In this document: one piece after another, positions 11,205-22,845 of the stretch | Layout of the letters: every line of letters begins with the position of its first letter | How positions within the stretch are numbered: the stretch's first letter is position 1 | Source of the DNA: Ligula intestinalis | Lineage: Eukaryota; Platyhelminthes; Cestoda; Diphyllobothriidea; Diphyllobothriidae | Direction of reading: 5' to 3' | NCBI GenBank assembly: GCA_036362985.1 | Contig: JAYGXS010000008.1 | Location: 24,735,243-24,799,242, forward strand | DNA length: 64,000 bases | Translations under genes and position numbers: made by a program | Notes under the pieces: model-generated | What the model was told of the DNA's origin: nothing | Seen by the model: only the letters and a program-made list of their open reading frames with translations | Database searches by the model: none

Positions 11205-11605
11205 CCTGACCAAATGCTAGTAACATTGCAGGCTCTCCTGAGGCGTCGTACCTGCCACCGACAGCCACAACGTTTCCTTTGTCAATGCAGACTGCCTTTG
11301 TGTCTTCGCGATGACTGTCCACACGCGACGAGCGTAACCACTGGACAGGATATGAACGCGCGCGAGTACAAGCGTATGCCGAAGTAGTCGCAGACAGTGC
11401 GGGGACACCGTCAGTTCTCTCCCGACTGCAGGACACATCAGCGCGCTTGAGATCAGCCAGCGGCAACCGCCACCCGAGACAGCAACTCCGCAAAATAAAC
11501 CCTTCTCTGGGTGGATTCCAAAGTTACGCCCTTCTTATTGTGTCCTTCCTTGGGGATTCCAACTGGCGTAATTAGACGGTGACACGCACAAAAGTTACCG
11601 TTACA
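11205..11605 (+). repeat. dispersed repeat D, copy 1 (possible LTR)
   Basis: It is similar to 36140-36650. Shared words include AGGCGTCG near the start, ACTGTCCAC(A/G)CG, CAGCGGCAAC(C/A)GCCACCCG, GGTGGATTCCA and CCTTGGGGATT, ending in GACGGTGACAC. A short third piece lies at about 53640-53760. Length and dispersal suggest a solo LTR, but the termini are not defined. Confidence 0.5.
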
Positions 11606-13185
11606 ACGACATGAGGGTGCGCTTTTGAAACTTTCAAGCAATGGACTCCAATGGAAGAGGTCTATCATTGTTTGATTATCTTGTCTTTTAGGTGTGAGTA
11701 AATAAAGCTGTTTCTTTCAAATTAATGGTTTGAGGAAGGTAAAAAAGCACGCATTCGACTGTGCATGCTTTCCTAACAGAATTTATTCTTACTTTGTCAG
11801 CAGGCGGACAATTCACTGGATTTGGAGCCCTTCCTGTGGCTTATAAAGTCTTGAAATTGACCTAACACGGTCCACGTGTCCCTGAATGGTCTGTTGGTCC
11901 TAAGAGCCGTATATGCCTATTTTCATGCCCGGCATTGGGTGTTCACACACGTACGCACACATATAGCATGATCTTCTTGCCGCGGTGAATCCCCCCTCCC
12001 CGTCTCCCTCCCCATGTCGCGTCGCTGTGTACCTCTCGGCCATCTGGCGCTTGATTTCACGTCCTTTTGCCGGCGCAAGAGTCTAAACATCGTAATCTGG
12101 GTCATCTGTGGTTCAACTGCACAGAAGGAAAGGCCGGGGATCCAACCTGCAGAACCGCTTTTGACGTTGGTGTGGCTGTAAAATAACACTTCAATATGTG
12201 CGTCAGGGGTCAAGCTAGCGAATTCTTTGTGAGAAAATATACGAAAAAAATCATTGTGATTTTAACTTTTGGAAGACGTCATACCATTAAGCACTGTTTC
12301 TCAGAACTCCCTCCTCTACGGCGCAAATGGTATGTAGATGTACCAAGTTAGGTATGTGTTTCATCCTTTAGGGTCTGCAAATGATCCTCCTAGAGAGTAT
12401 GTTCGTCGTAAGTCGTTAATTTATCCGGCTGGGATGGACGACCGGCTGACGAGCATGTCCTCTACATCATCTGTACTATACGTTCTAGAATTTTATCTGT
12501 CGTCTTAAATTCCACCGCGGACAATGAGTTGTAACAGTGCCAAGTTAAATATGCACCAAATCCTTTCGAAACTCTATCGACCAGCCTTTACTAAACAGTG
12601 AAGAGGATATCCTAACGTAAGAGGAAGGCTAATTGTGAGCTTAGGGGGGCAGAGAACCCTGGAATGTTCTTTTTTGGGCGCTGCTTCGCCTGGAGGCGAG
12701 CATTGGTTGGTTTTGGAAGTGAGACGGGTAATAGCATCGAGAAGGCGTTCATCGGTCAATGTTAATGAACGTAAAGTTTCTTTCATATTTCTCAGATTTC
12801 GAGGCGATGCATGTATGTTTACACAGGATAGACCAATGGGCATATTAAAATAAACGGTAGATACGAAAAAAAGGTACTAGCCAATGGGATCATTAGAGCC
12901 GTTAATATGGACATTTTGACCTCTGTGAGATTGCTGATATGCATATCGGTATACTTAATGAAAGTCATGAATGCCTCTGTGTGCATCTCCGTTATCATTG
13001 GTCAAAGGGGCCAGATTGAAACGCGTTCTGCCCCTTCGACGCGCGTGTGCGCGTGTGTGTTAGTACCACGCTCACTTTGTAAGCGCGCGTGCGCGCGCCA
13101 ATGGCATGCGCGTGTGTGTTTCTCTACTGTCCTATCGCCTGACTGCTTTCATTGTTTGGAAGGAAGCCAGCCTAACCGTAAATCA
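11606..13185. other. no recognised gene
   Basis: Non-coding. It includes an alternating CG/TG-rich patch at about 13040-13125 (CGCGTGTGCGCGTGTGTG-like), a simple-sequence tract. Confidence 0.45.
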
Positions 13186-13189
13186 CTTG

Positions 13190-13315
13190 CCCTCACGACA
13201 GTTCCCCCGTCGATTTCGACGATGAGCACCGCGTGCGCCAACAGCTACAGCAAACGCTGAAGCAAGCCGCAACAGATACTGAGACGAGCTGGGCTAGCGA
13301 CACGAAGGCGACAGC
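13190..13315 (+). mobile_element. fragment of the 2A-type LINE non-coding region
   Basis: CACGACAGTTCCCC, GTCGATTTCGACGATG, CAGCAAACGCT and GAAGCAAGCC match the sequence beyond the 3' end of the large LINE (minus strand, about 39100-39000). This is a short orphan piece of that family in the opposite orientation. Confidence 0.6.
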
Positions 13316-13504
13316 AAGCAGGGGCAACACAGAGAACTCGTGCGAGAGAAAACAGGAGTTTAGGCAGACTCGCGCAGAATCTACCTACTTGCTCACCACT
13401 CCCACCTCTGTTTCAGGTGTAAATACAAAGTCAATAAGACCGTGCATGAGGGAGGGTGTAGATGGTTGGCGCGGTAGTCACTCAACACGCGCACACTTGA
13501 CACA

Positions 13505-13610
13505 GCCATCTTACTAGGTATGCTCCCGCCTGCGCGGGAGCGCCATAAAGGCCAATTTACGAGGCAGCCATTGCAGCCTGACTCTCAGTCCTCCTCCGCA
13601 GACTTCGGAC
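13505..13610 (+). repeat. dispersed repeat E, copy 1
   Basis: CTAGGTA(T/G)GCT.CCGCC, GAGCG.CATAAAG and TGCAGCCTGACT are shared with 29500-29590. Confidence 0.45.
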
Positions 13611-13764
13611 TTTCTCATAACGGTTTTTCATCGCTAATTTCTCCACAATTACTCCTTCCGAGCATACACCTATTGTACATTAAGTCAAAGTGACCTCAGA
13701 AATGCCGAGCTATTTACCTTATACTTCATGATTTTAAGAGTTTCCCATATACAACACACATGCA

Positions 13765-13850
13765 GTTAGTCTACATAAATAAATAAATTGTATATTTAAG
13801 GCCCAAGCGGCCCTTTCATTACAAACTTAGGGCTACCGTGAAAATAAGAA
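13765..13850 (+). repeat. dispersed repeat J, plus copy
   Basis: Partner of 8958-9030: AAATAAATAAATTGTATATT followed by a GGCCC..GGCCC patch. Confidence 0.45.
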
Positions 13851-14454
13851 AAAATAAAAAATATTTCAGATTAACAACGAACTCTTATGAAATAATTAGC
13901 TGGGCAGTAAAGAACTCCTACATCGGTGGATGAGTTCAGCGAGCCACCGATTTCCAAAAAAATGTAGGAGAAAAAACTGCCTTGCATGGTACAGTTAGAT
14001 GGGATCCTATTGTTGAGAGTTCGACATGCTTATTGTCATAGGAAAAATAATATAGCGGTGAGTTAAGAAGGGTTCATCCGGAAAAACAGGAGAGGGCAGT
14101 GGAATTCAAGGCAACATCACCCAGATGTGACCCACCAGACTCCAGAGTCCACCGATAAGTTTGCGGCCAAGCCCTAACCTCAAAGGTCACCGTATCTTGG
14201 GAACAGCTTCAAATGCCAGGAGGACCGTTTTCGAAACCTACAAATTGCGTGTTTGGATAAGAAACAGGCAGTAACGACTTTATTTCCTCCAAATTTAAAT
14301 GCTTATGTAACTTACCTCTGAAAATCGATAATGTAGTAGACAACCTAATTTCGAGTGCAAGATTGTTCCAACTAAAAGCATATTTGGAGGTAAAAAACGA
14401 GAACAGTTAAATGTGAAGCAATGGGGTGGTAAAATTATCATGGAGGAGTTACGA
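13851..14454. other. no recognised feature
   Basis: AT-rich non-coding sequence. Confidence 0.4.
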
Positions 14455-14604
14455 GTGACCGCCTGCCAGGCCGATTCCGGCCAAGTCATAATAGCAGTAA
14501 GTGGGGTATGACAGCATCTGGGGGTAGCTTGATACAGAACTGTTTCGGGCTTATTAGCCTTCATATATATATATATGGCCGGAATCGGCCTGGCAGGCGG
14601 TCAC
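14455..14604. repeat. perfect 29-bp inverted repeat around 92 bp
   Basis: Arm 14455-14483 (starts GTGACCGCCTGCCAGG) and arm 14576-14604 (ends CTGGCAGGCGGTCAC) are exact reverse complements, 29 of 29. The 92-bp centre ends in an (AT)n run at about 14565-14576. Each arm also contains a GCCGATTCCGGC partial palindrome. The exact identity stands out against the decay around it. Confidence 0.95.
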
Positions 14605-15139
14605 CCGTTGGGGACCTCTGACCACCACACGAACTTTGTTTAGTTCGGAAGTCTATTCGATCGGTGTTCGCACATTCCTGAGTGAATATATACATATATA
14701 TATAACTACGCCAAAAGTATATCCGATAGCCTCAGTGACTAATGGGAATACACTGGCCTGCTACCTACTGCCAGGTGAAATGAAGGCAGGACTGGAATAG
14801 CGGCTGTCATTCAGAGCTTGGAAACGTACTTCAAATTCTGGTTTTTACCGCAATCTCACTCCTGAGTCTCACTTCTTGCAAGTGCTTGCACGCTCGCATC
14901 AGTGAAAGCCAATCTCGGCTCTCTTAAACCGTCAATCGTTATCAACGCTGACTCACATATTACATCTCAGGAGACATTGTGACGGCATTCGCGCTCTCAT
15001 GCTTCGAACGTGCACTCGTCCGACACTAATTATTACAACCTATTCCCCAGTAGTTTTGTACCGAGTACACTATTCCTACCAACTCGCATCTAATTTCGTA
15101 TTGACTGCGAACTGCCTTATTAACTTAAACCAGGGCGAT

Positions 15140-16560
15140 AGACGCAGCTATATGGGACAGGTACAGCTCAATAAATCTCCTGATCCGGACGGCATATCCG
15201 CAAGCGCTCGGAATGAACTCGCAGACCACCTGGCTGCCTAACTATCGAAGGTTATCGAAAGTTCAATGGAGGCTAGGGCTCTGTGTACTGACTGGAATCT
15301 AGCTAACATAACCCTCACCTATACGGAGGAAGACCAGTGAGTCTCACGAGAAGTTTTGGTAAAACTTACAGAGAGTACAATCAAAAGGAACGTATAATAA
15401 GAAGGTTTATTTGAGAAATAGTGGGGAGAAAAAATGGATTTGGACGTGGAAGACCCTCCCTCACAAGTGTGTTCACATCCATAAATAGCAGGTCGAATTT
15501 GGTGGAAATAGGTTCATCGGCCAATACAGTCAACGTTGGATTCAGCAAATCCTTTGAAAGGGCTCCACACAAAAGGTTGATATAGAAGTCACATCAAATG
15601 GGTATGACTGAAAGTCTACTCAAACTTTTAGGTGGCTATCTTGCAGGCGAATGTTTGCTTGTTAGGGAAACTGTTAACACTAGGGTTCACTTGGGGAATA
15701 CCCTAGGTCCCATTTTGTTTCTGACATAGGTGTGCCACCGCCTTGGTTGCCTGACATGCAGCAGAGTAGTGTTCGCTAATGCCCTGGAGTCATGCAATCA
15801 AATCCAAAAGCCAGATGCTGCGCTGAACTTGCAAAAGAACTTGGGCCTTATGCGGAGAAGTTTGATGGGTGGTTATGCTTGCCAAGCCACCCGACTATGG
15901 TCTACTTACACAAAGATAATGTGGTTTTAACAGCGGTGTTTCATCGAAAGTCAACAACTTGAACACGTAAACCAGCTGATGGACTTATATGTGTGGGTGA
16001 CGCCTAAGCACTAACCATTAATTAATTACACCAAAATAACAAATAGGGCAATGTATATACTGGGAGCGAGCAGGATGTCATTCATTAATTTTGATGAGGA
16101 GATTTTTGCTCATTAAATCGGAACTCTTTCCCGGTCGGCCTTTTAACACTGTACAAAATGAAGCAGGACTGCACGCTTTTGGATTAATTGCAACGAAGCG
16201 TAAATGAACAAGCATGTATTGGAGTTCCTACCTTATGAAAGCCAAGTAGAAAGACATTAAATGTTTCCTCGTTCTTACGGGCAATAACGAAGAGATATGA
16301 TCATGGTCTTCAAACTGTATGGAAGAGTAAACTGTGCCTTTCAAAGGCCGATCTTTTGAGTTGGCATAAACGACCTATCACCGGAGCCACCAATACAAAT
16401 TGCAGGCAAAATACAGCAACTTTGAAGTGCGGGCCAACTTCTTCATCAAGTGATTAAAGAACGGAAGCACCTACCAACTTCTGTTGTTCTGACTGAAAGC
16501 GTTTATATCTTTAAGAGGGACTACATGAAATTTTACTTGATGGGCACATAATTGTTCTAC
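15140..16560 (+). mobile_element. decayed CR1/jockey-like LINE, reverse transcriptase to C-terminus
   Basis: Read with frame changes, the plus strand gives reverse-transcriptase landmarks in order. These are LNKSPDPDGI (15165-15195), DHLAA..LSKVIESSMEA and ANITLTY (to 15330). Then follow NVGFSKSFERAPHKRLI (about 15530-15580), LGGYLAGE..LLVR (about 15630-15670) and LGPILFLT (about 15700-15725). Next are an ILGASRMSF segment (about 16060), and a C-terminal ATNTNCRQN..NFFIK..VIKERKHLPTSVV pattern (about 16390-16490). Such C-terminal blocks are typical of CR1/jockey-group elements. Stops and frameshifts occur throughout, and the YADD motif was not found. Confidence 0.75.
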
Positions 16561-16599
16561 ATCAATTACCGACCTTATATACCTTTATCGATATAAAAA

Positions 16600-17120
16600 C
16601 ATAAGGATGTTTTGCCACCGTTTATTTGTACATAGAATTCACAAATTATTGAAATAATGGCGTGAGCCATTTCTATGCTTATACTACCTAATCTCTGACT
16701 GTGTTAATCCCTGATCCAAATGCAACATGCCTCCAGGTCATAAGGTTTGTAGAATTAAGGATAGGCTCCGTATGCATCTGGTTTATTTGGCGAATCGGAG
16801 ACTACACGACTGCTATTCGCAGTCCTTCCCCGGCGTATAAATATCATCCGTTTTTACCTGGGAGCTTTTCGAAGTAAACTCTGCGTCACCGATTGCGACG
16901 TACACGAACAGAATGGTCCTTTGCTGAAGACTAGGAGTCGCAGTTCCTTGAAACTATGACTATCTACCAGTTACTGAGGACAGACCACGACGCAGATACT
17001 TCTGTATTAATTGATCATACACTACTTTTATGAGATCATGATGTATATTCTGCACCATATACAATAAACCAAATGACGTCAAAGATATGACAAAGAGAAG
17101 TTTGACAAATAAAGCCTGAC
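16600..17120. other. no recognised feature
   Basis: Non-coding sequence after the LINE remnant. Confidence 0.4.
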
Positions 17121-17124
17121 TGTT

Positions 17125-17180
17125 GGCGACTTATAAGCTCAAAATGGTCATTTCAGTCTCCCTAGCCATTTTCGGTAACG
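17125..17180 (+). repeat. tail fragment of tRNA-derived SINE (type T2)
   Basis: ATAAGCTCAAAATGGTCATT and CAGTCTCCCT match the tail of the T2 SINE copies at 56050-56150 and 43045-43150. Confidence 0.55.
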
Positions 17181-17304
17181 AATTTCTGCATAAACATTAC
17201 CATGGAGGACAGTTATCGAAAGCGTTGACTGATTTTATTTTTTGTTGGACAAAATTCCTTTTGACTAATACAAGATATCAAAGGAGTTAAGAAGTTCAGT
17301 TTTA

Positions 17305-17440
17305 AATCACCTGAGAAATTAATTTCTGTTCGCGGTATACATCAGTATAATCAAGGGCTGTAGGCGTAGACCAAAATTGTAAGTGTAGATTTGTGTTGAA
17401 TCCCGAAACCCCTGTGAAATATACACCTGCCAGCAAGACA
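17305..17440 (+). repeat. dispersed repeat F, copy 1
   Basis: GAAATTAATTTCTG, CATCAGTATA, TAGGCGTAGACC.AAATTG and CCCCTGTGAAATATACAC are shared with 37235-37365 and, inverted, with 37500-37590. Confidence 0.7.
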
Positions 17441-17559
17441 AGGTTTGGTGGAAAGAACGGAAATATAGAGTAGAGAGTTCAAACAGCAGGGCGGACGGCT
17501 TGATCGTCAAACACACAAGATTTTGAGAACAAATTGAGAGCAACACTGAGCCATAGTTT

Positions 17560-18845
17560 GCTAGTATCGTACCTATGAAGTCGTTTATTTTTCACTTAAA
17601 ACATAACCCTTATATCGCACACTATTGACTAAACATAAAAGCAAAATCAAGCCATTAGTGACCGTAAAATAAAGGGTTTGTTTTACATTTTTTTGTCTTC
17701 CGGGGTGTGGATGGCGCCCAAGGTGTGTCTTATTATTATTGTTGATATAGAAAATGCTAAACTCCCCTACAGGTAGATGTGAAAGAGGACACGTAACGGG
17801 AAATATTTTACTGTTATGAAAAATGATGACGCATTTGAGCTGTCAAACAGTATGAATCAAATTTAGCACTATTTTCCGTTCTACCCATTTTTACAAAAGA
17901 GGCATGGTGTTTACTTTAAGTATTTGCGAGTTACATGGACGTTAAGTATTAAACATATTATGTTTATGGAAGGATTGATTTGCAATCGATACCTTAGCTT
18001 GACTCACAAATTTGAAACCAGAACACATAAGACTCATTCAGAAAAGCGGCTTCTGCACTTGCAGCCTAAGGCAGATCCACAAGTCTAACCTTAATCACCT
18101 GCAAAGCCATCGAAATGGCCTTCAAATAGGAAGATGAGATTGGTTATGGAAATGCGCAATCTCTTGTCCCAAGTACGGTTTTTGTAACGGAGGGTAATGT
18201 GTTCTCCTTCACTCTGAATGGGTTATAAAGGGATTCTTTTCGACACCCGGGGCAGGGTAGAACAGGAGGTCAAATCTAGACAGTTTACCTTTGTTCTACC
18301 GCCATATATAGGGATCCTAATATGTACAGGGAATAGAATCTAGTGTTGGAAGTAGGTGGGAGACGTTCTGCAAATAAACTCAGAAAAACATTAAGGGATC
18401 AATATATGCCATTTTGTTTAATATTTTTATAAGGAAGTCCAGTCATAACGAACAAGACATGACGTTTTAACTCATCATTTTACCTAAGCACGATTGGTCA
18501 CTCTTAAGAGCGGCCAGGTGAACATCCTGCGTGTGCTATGGTGCGCTGGTGGGCTGTCATTAGCTGGGCTGACTTTATAAGTCGTCCATTCCGAAGCAAG
18601 AACTAATTCTTACAGGAATAAAGTAGTCCTTTCGATATGCTTGATGAGGTCAGCAAAACACGAATAACGGGATGAAATATACGACGCAGCCGACACTTCA
18701 TCGAGAATATATCGTGAGAAGTGATCCCGGATAGCATTGTAATACCTACCTTTTCCTTCCTGTCTACCTGTTGTATTGGCACACTGCAATTTCGCCTGGA
18801 TCTCCGTTAGTCATCGCAGAATGCCCAATCCAGTAAAATGTTATT
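17560..18845. other. no recognised feature
   Basis: AT-rich, non-coding. Confidence 0.4.
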
Positions 18846-18849
18846 AGAG

Positions 18850-19860
18850 GTACATCTTCCTCAACAAGTAACTTGATCATAACGTTTAAATCAGAATTGA
18901 TGTCTGCGAATTGGGACCGTAAATCAATGACGTCTGAATCCTCGCGTTGGATGTCTCGGAAGTCTTCGCTGCCACCACTGTAATATCCAAGCCAACCGAT
19001 GCATGCCCCTTGTTCTTAAACGCACACTGAAGTGGCGACTGTCTGATTGTAGCTACGGGGTTCTTCAATTAATTCCGGATCTGAAGAGGTTTTCATCACA
19101 CTAACTATGCGGAGACTCCGTATACGGTCCACTAGGAGAAGCGGCCGTTATACGGACTGTCAGTACCTGTCTCTCTTTAGGGGGGTTCGATGTCTATCGG
19201 GCTGGCTAAGCTACATTGGTGGCAACGAATACGCCCAATCCACCCGACTCAAGGATCTAGATACCATCGACTACCAACCCCCTCCAAAGTCCTTCAACCT
19301 ATTCGACGACATAGGATTTTGCCGAATGGTTTTTTTTACTCACCTTTGTGGAAGAAGATTTTCAGGCGAAGTGGATTTGAGCCATTGATCAAGTAGATTC
19401 CTCAATCTTCCCCGCGTTGTCAGATTATCTAATGACATATCCCACTTCACCCGTTGTCGCCACCGTCAGCTTCCATTTTAAACGTGTTGTAGCCGTCAAT
19501 GGCTTTTGCAAGAACACGCGCGGCAATTTTATCTGCCTGCTGCAAAATCCGCCGAAAATTCTCATCGGCACCTGTTTGATACACTTGTGCGTGCAACGTT
19601 TTTTTAAAGTTTGACAACGATATTGACAACCATTTCATTCGCAAAGTATGTACACTTCGGCTCCAGTCAAGTGATATGATCTCGTCGACACTTGCTACGT
19701 GGAAGTTATCTCGTATATTATCAGTAGCGCCACTTCGGCGTGCAGTCAACCCCCTAAGGGGATCGGAATCAGAACAGACTGTCAAGTAATGTCAAAACAT
19801 TTTATGTGAATATTTTTTTGCCGATGGTCAGCCCTAACTTTGCGTTGGACCTACTGTTAA
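18850..19860. repeat. segmental unit H, copy 1 (X block plus inverted Y block)
   Basis: Block X (18850-19090) and block Y (19110-19860) recur as 20745-21010 and 21356-22030. Within a unit, part of Y is an inverted relative of X: both contain GCCACCAATGTAGC-like sequence flanked by a Cys/His-rich reading (RCHQCS) on opposite strands. Y shares GCTGGCTAAGCTACATTGG and CAACCCCCTCCAAAGTCC with the second copy. Protein identity was not recognised. Confidence 0.7.
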
Positions 19861-20499
19861 GAATGCATTTTTCACAGAAGTACAGGTGCCACATTAACGT
19901 TAATGGTAGATTAGTTGGTTTTTCTGAAACAATGCTATCAAAACTATAACTGAGAATTTTGACGAAGTGCCAGTAAATGAGGCCTTCGTGGCTGCCGTCT
20001 GATTATTGATCGCCAGCATCGATGCCTCCGTGACCGATAAAACAGCTCTGTGATCTTTGTTCTTCGACTTCCATGGTATCTTTGTGTAGGACGGAAATAG
20101 CACTGCCGAACAGCGTCGATTATACCAGACGTACTATCAGTGTGTTAGCCCGACACCAGCTGCTACCATCTATCTCATTGGACTGAGCCCACAAGCTCCC
20201 GCGGACCGACCACCCTGCCCGAACAATTTCTAGACCATGGGGTTGTGTTTTGCAACCCAGGCTTTATTTGCTGCGCTGTATTCGAGTCCAGTGCTCGGCA
20301 ATTCCAGCGCAACCCATCTGACCCTATCTGCCTAGATAGTAAATTTGATTATCCATCCTACTCCCTTTACCGTACATGTTGACTTTGCTGGTAAAAGTAC
20401 CCAGGCTTGAATCTGTCTCTCGGGGCTACTGCTAGCAGCAGCGATAATTCTTACGCATATCCAATAGTTTTTCATATCGCAATCTTAATCATTCATCGA
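19861..20499. other. no recognised feature between the duplicated units
   Basis: Non-coding spacer between unit H copies. Confidence 0.4.
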
Positions 20500-22245
20500 G
20501 CTGAAACTTTGGCGCGGTAATTTACCCTTCCGGACCCGTAAAAGCTGAAGTTATACCCTCGTTACTTGTCGTACCTGCGTTATTTCCTTCTAGGTGGGGT
20601 TGTGTAGCGGTCAAGTGTTGCCCCCTTAAAACGAAATTATATATACTCTTAACTTTACTAGCATAAAACGAGCAATTATTTTCTTCTTTTTTTACAGATT
20701 TTGGGCCGCGGGAGACGTCCGTTCAGTGGACAATTTCGTTATCATGGCTACATCTCCCTCAACAAGTAGCCTGAGCATGACTTCCAAACCAGACTCGAGC
20801 ACTGCGGAGGAGCTCATAATTCGATGGCATCTGAATCGTCGCGTTGGATGTCTCGGGGGTCTCCGCTGCCACCAATGTAGCACCCAAGCCAACCGATGTA
20901 TTCCTATCGTTCTGTACCACGTTCTCGGAAATGGCGACTGCCTGATTCTAGTTGTGATGTTCTTTACTGAATTCCGCGTCTGAAGAGTCTTTTATCACAC
21001 CCCTATCACGCGAATGCCCCCATATACGGCTCATGTTATAGCCCAGTTTATTTCAAACTAGACTAACAGGCAAAAGAAGCCAAGAGAGCGGTTCTGATAG
21101 CAGGCCTTTATTCAGGACGGTACAGAGAAAATGGAATGGAATTAGCGTGTCCACCACAGCCTATTATAAGGCCATGGTCCTTCAAGACTAATCCTTACCA
21201 AATGCATGCGATGGGGATTCTGGCGTGCATGCCGATTCGTGGTTCCTCACGTTTCGAGACGTTTCTAGAACATCTGCAGTGCACGTGTGTGCGGGCGTCA
21301 CGTGTGCTCGGGGCGCGTGCGGCCGGCCTGCGGCCATGACCCAACTGGCGTGTTTTTCTCGGCTCCATAACAGCCCACTTGGAGAAGTGGCCATTATACG
21401 GGCTTTGTCAGTGCCTGCGTCTGTTATGGGGGTTCGACCTTCATCGGGCTGGCTAAGCTACATTGGTGGCAATGAATACACCCGATACACCTAACTCTAG
21501 GATCCAGATACCATCAAATGCCAACCCCCTCCAAAGTCCTTTAACCTATTCGGTGGCACACAGGATTTTGCCGAATGGGTCTGTCTACTTTTCCTTGGAG
21601 GACATTTCTGAGGCGGAGTTTAGTTTAACTCTAGACTACTCAACCTCCGTCGCATTGCCATATTATCTCCACCCATCATGGTCATCTTCGGCGTCCTTTT
21701 CAACCTTCAACAGCGTTTGTAGGAAAAATTCGCGGCAAAGTTGGGAGGAAAAGCCTGCCGAACACTCACAGCGCCAACCTGAGAAGAAATTTGCTTTACC
21801 AAGATAGTCGATTTGCCCTTCGCCGACCGACCTGGCAGATGCACTCTTGCGCGCCACAGTTTTTTTTAATTCGAAGAGGCGAATCCATCCTCAAGATACT
21901 TGACAGTTCAATCAACATCAAACAAAGGCCGGCATCAGCGCGGGCTATTAGGTAATCTCCTTGTGACTTTTTGTTCCAGTTCCTCTCATAATATCCAAAC
22001 ATTTTATGTTAAAATTTTTTGCCGATGATCAGTCTCTTAATACGCAAGCGCGATTGTCCTCGTCACTGGTCCCACCTGCACTAAGATTGGTTAACAGTCG
22101 CGCGTTGCCCTTTAAAGCCAAATTTCATATCCTCTTTATTGTACTCAAACGAAATTAACAAGGAACTTCTTCCTTTTTTTATAGATCTCGGACTGCTGGG
22201 GACGAGTATTCAAACGGACAATTTCATCTTTTAAAATCCTGGCCG
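20500..22245. repeat. segmental unit H, copy 2 with extra Z blocks
   Basis: Z block 20500-20745 precedes X2 (20745-21010). A second Z block (22030-22245) follows Y2 (21356-22030). Both Z blocks end in a pyrimidine tract and (T)ACAG or (T)ATAG followed by a related GGACAATTTC stretch, resembling conserved 3' splice sites. A 345-bp sequence absent from copy 1 (21011-21355) interrupts X2 and Y2 and is probably a later insertion. Confidence 0.65.
21011..21355. mobile_element. 345-bp insertion inside unit H copy 2
   Basis: This sequence is absent from the parallel position of copy 1 (about 19090-19120). It begins in TATAGCCCAG and contains GCAGGCCTTTATTCAGGACG, a plausible polyadenylation-type region. 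It ends in a GC-rich stretch (CGGCCGGCCTGCGGCC). No coding motif. It could be a solo LTR, but the ends are not defined. Confidence 0.35.
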
Positions 22246-22597
22246 GGGAGTTAACTGTGTTTACCTCATCGATACATGTTGAACAGTTATTTTCCATCTA
22301 TTATTTAATACAAATTTTATTCCGAATACGACCGACTTTTTTGGTACTTTATTTTGAAGGCCTGCTCAGATAGATTGAAGTTATCTGTTTTGTATGACGG
22401 AATTTTTACAGACCATTGCGGAAGGAACGCTAGCCTACAGCTACACCAGCCGAAGTAGCGGCACAAGGTTTGCGATTCTATCCAGTATCTGGTGCATTGC
22501 GAAGTGCCGGCATATAGTCAGTTAACTGCATTGTTCGTGGGCTACTGGCCATTCTTATTTTGGTTCAATCAGAAAGTCAGTTTACAGCCGACGACAA
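22246..22597 (+). other. upstream flank of TGS1, no promoter recognised
   Basis: Non-coding. A possible acceptor-like TTTACAG ends at 22587, ten bases before the chosen ATG, so an upstream non-coding or coding exon cannot be excluded. Confidence 0.4.
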
Positions 22598-22845
22598 ATG
22601 CAGAATATCCCCATAGATACCCTCTCAGATGTTTCGGATAGCGACTCTGAAGCGGAAAAAAGCACGTCATCGCCGCCTCCTCCTCCTCCCAACGCGCTGC
22701 CTCAGTCCCCATCGGATGCCACCGCTCAAGGTTCGCGCGAGCTGTGCACTTTACCTTTTGTTACCACCCTCCGTGTAGGTACCTCCCCGTCTTCTCCCGT
22801 TCAATCATGTCCGCGAGGCAGTCGACACAGGCGGAAACCTAAAAG
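22598..22845 (+). CDS. TGS1: TGS1 exon 1
   Basis: The ATG at 22598 opens an acidic N-terminal segment (DVSDSDSEAEKS), then PPPPPP and a basic end (RHRRKPK). The donor is AAAAG|GTATAT at 22846, leaving two bases of an Arg codon. Confidence 0.75.
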
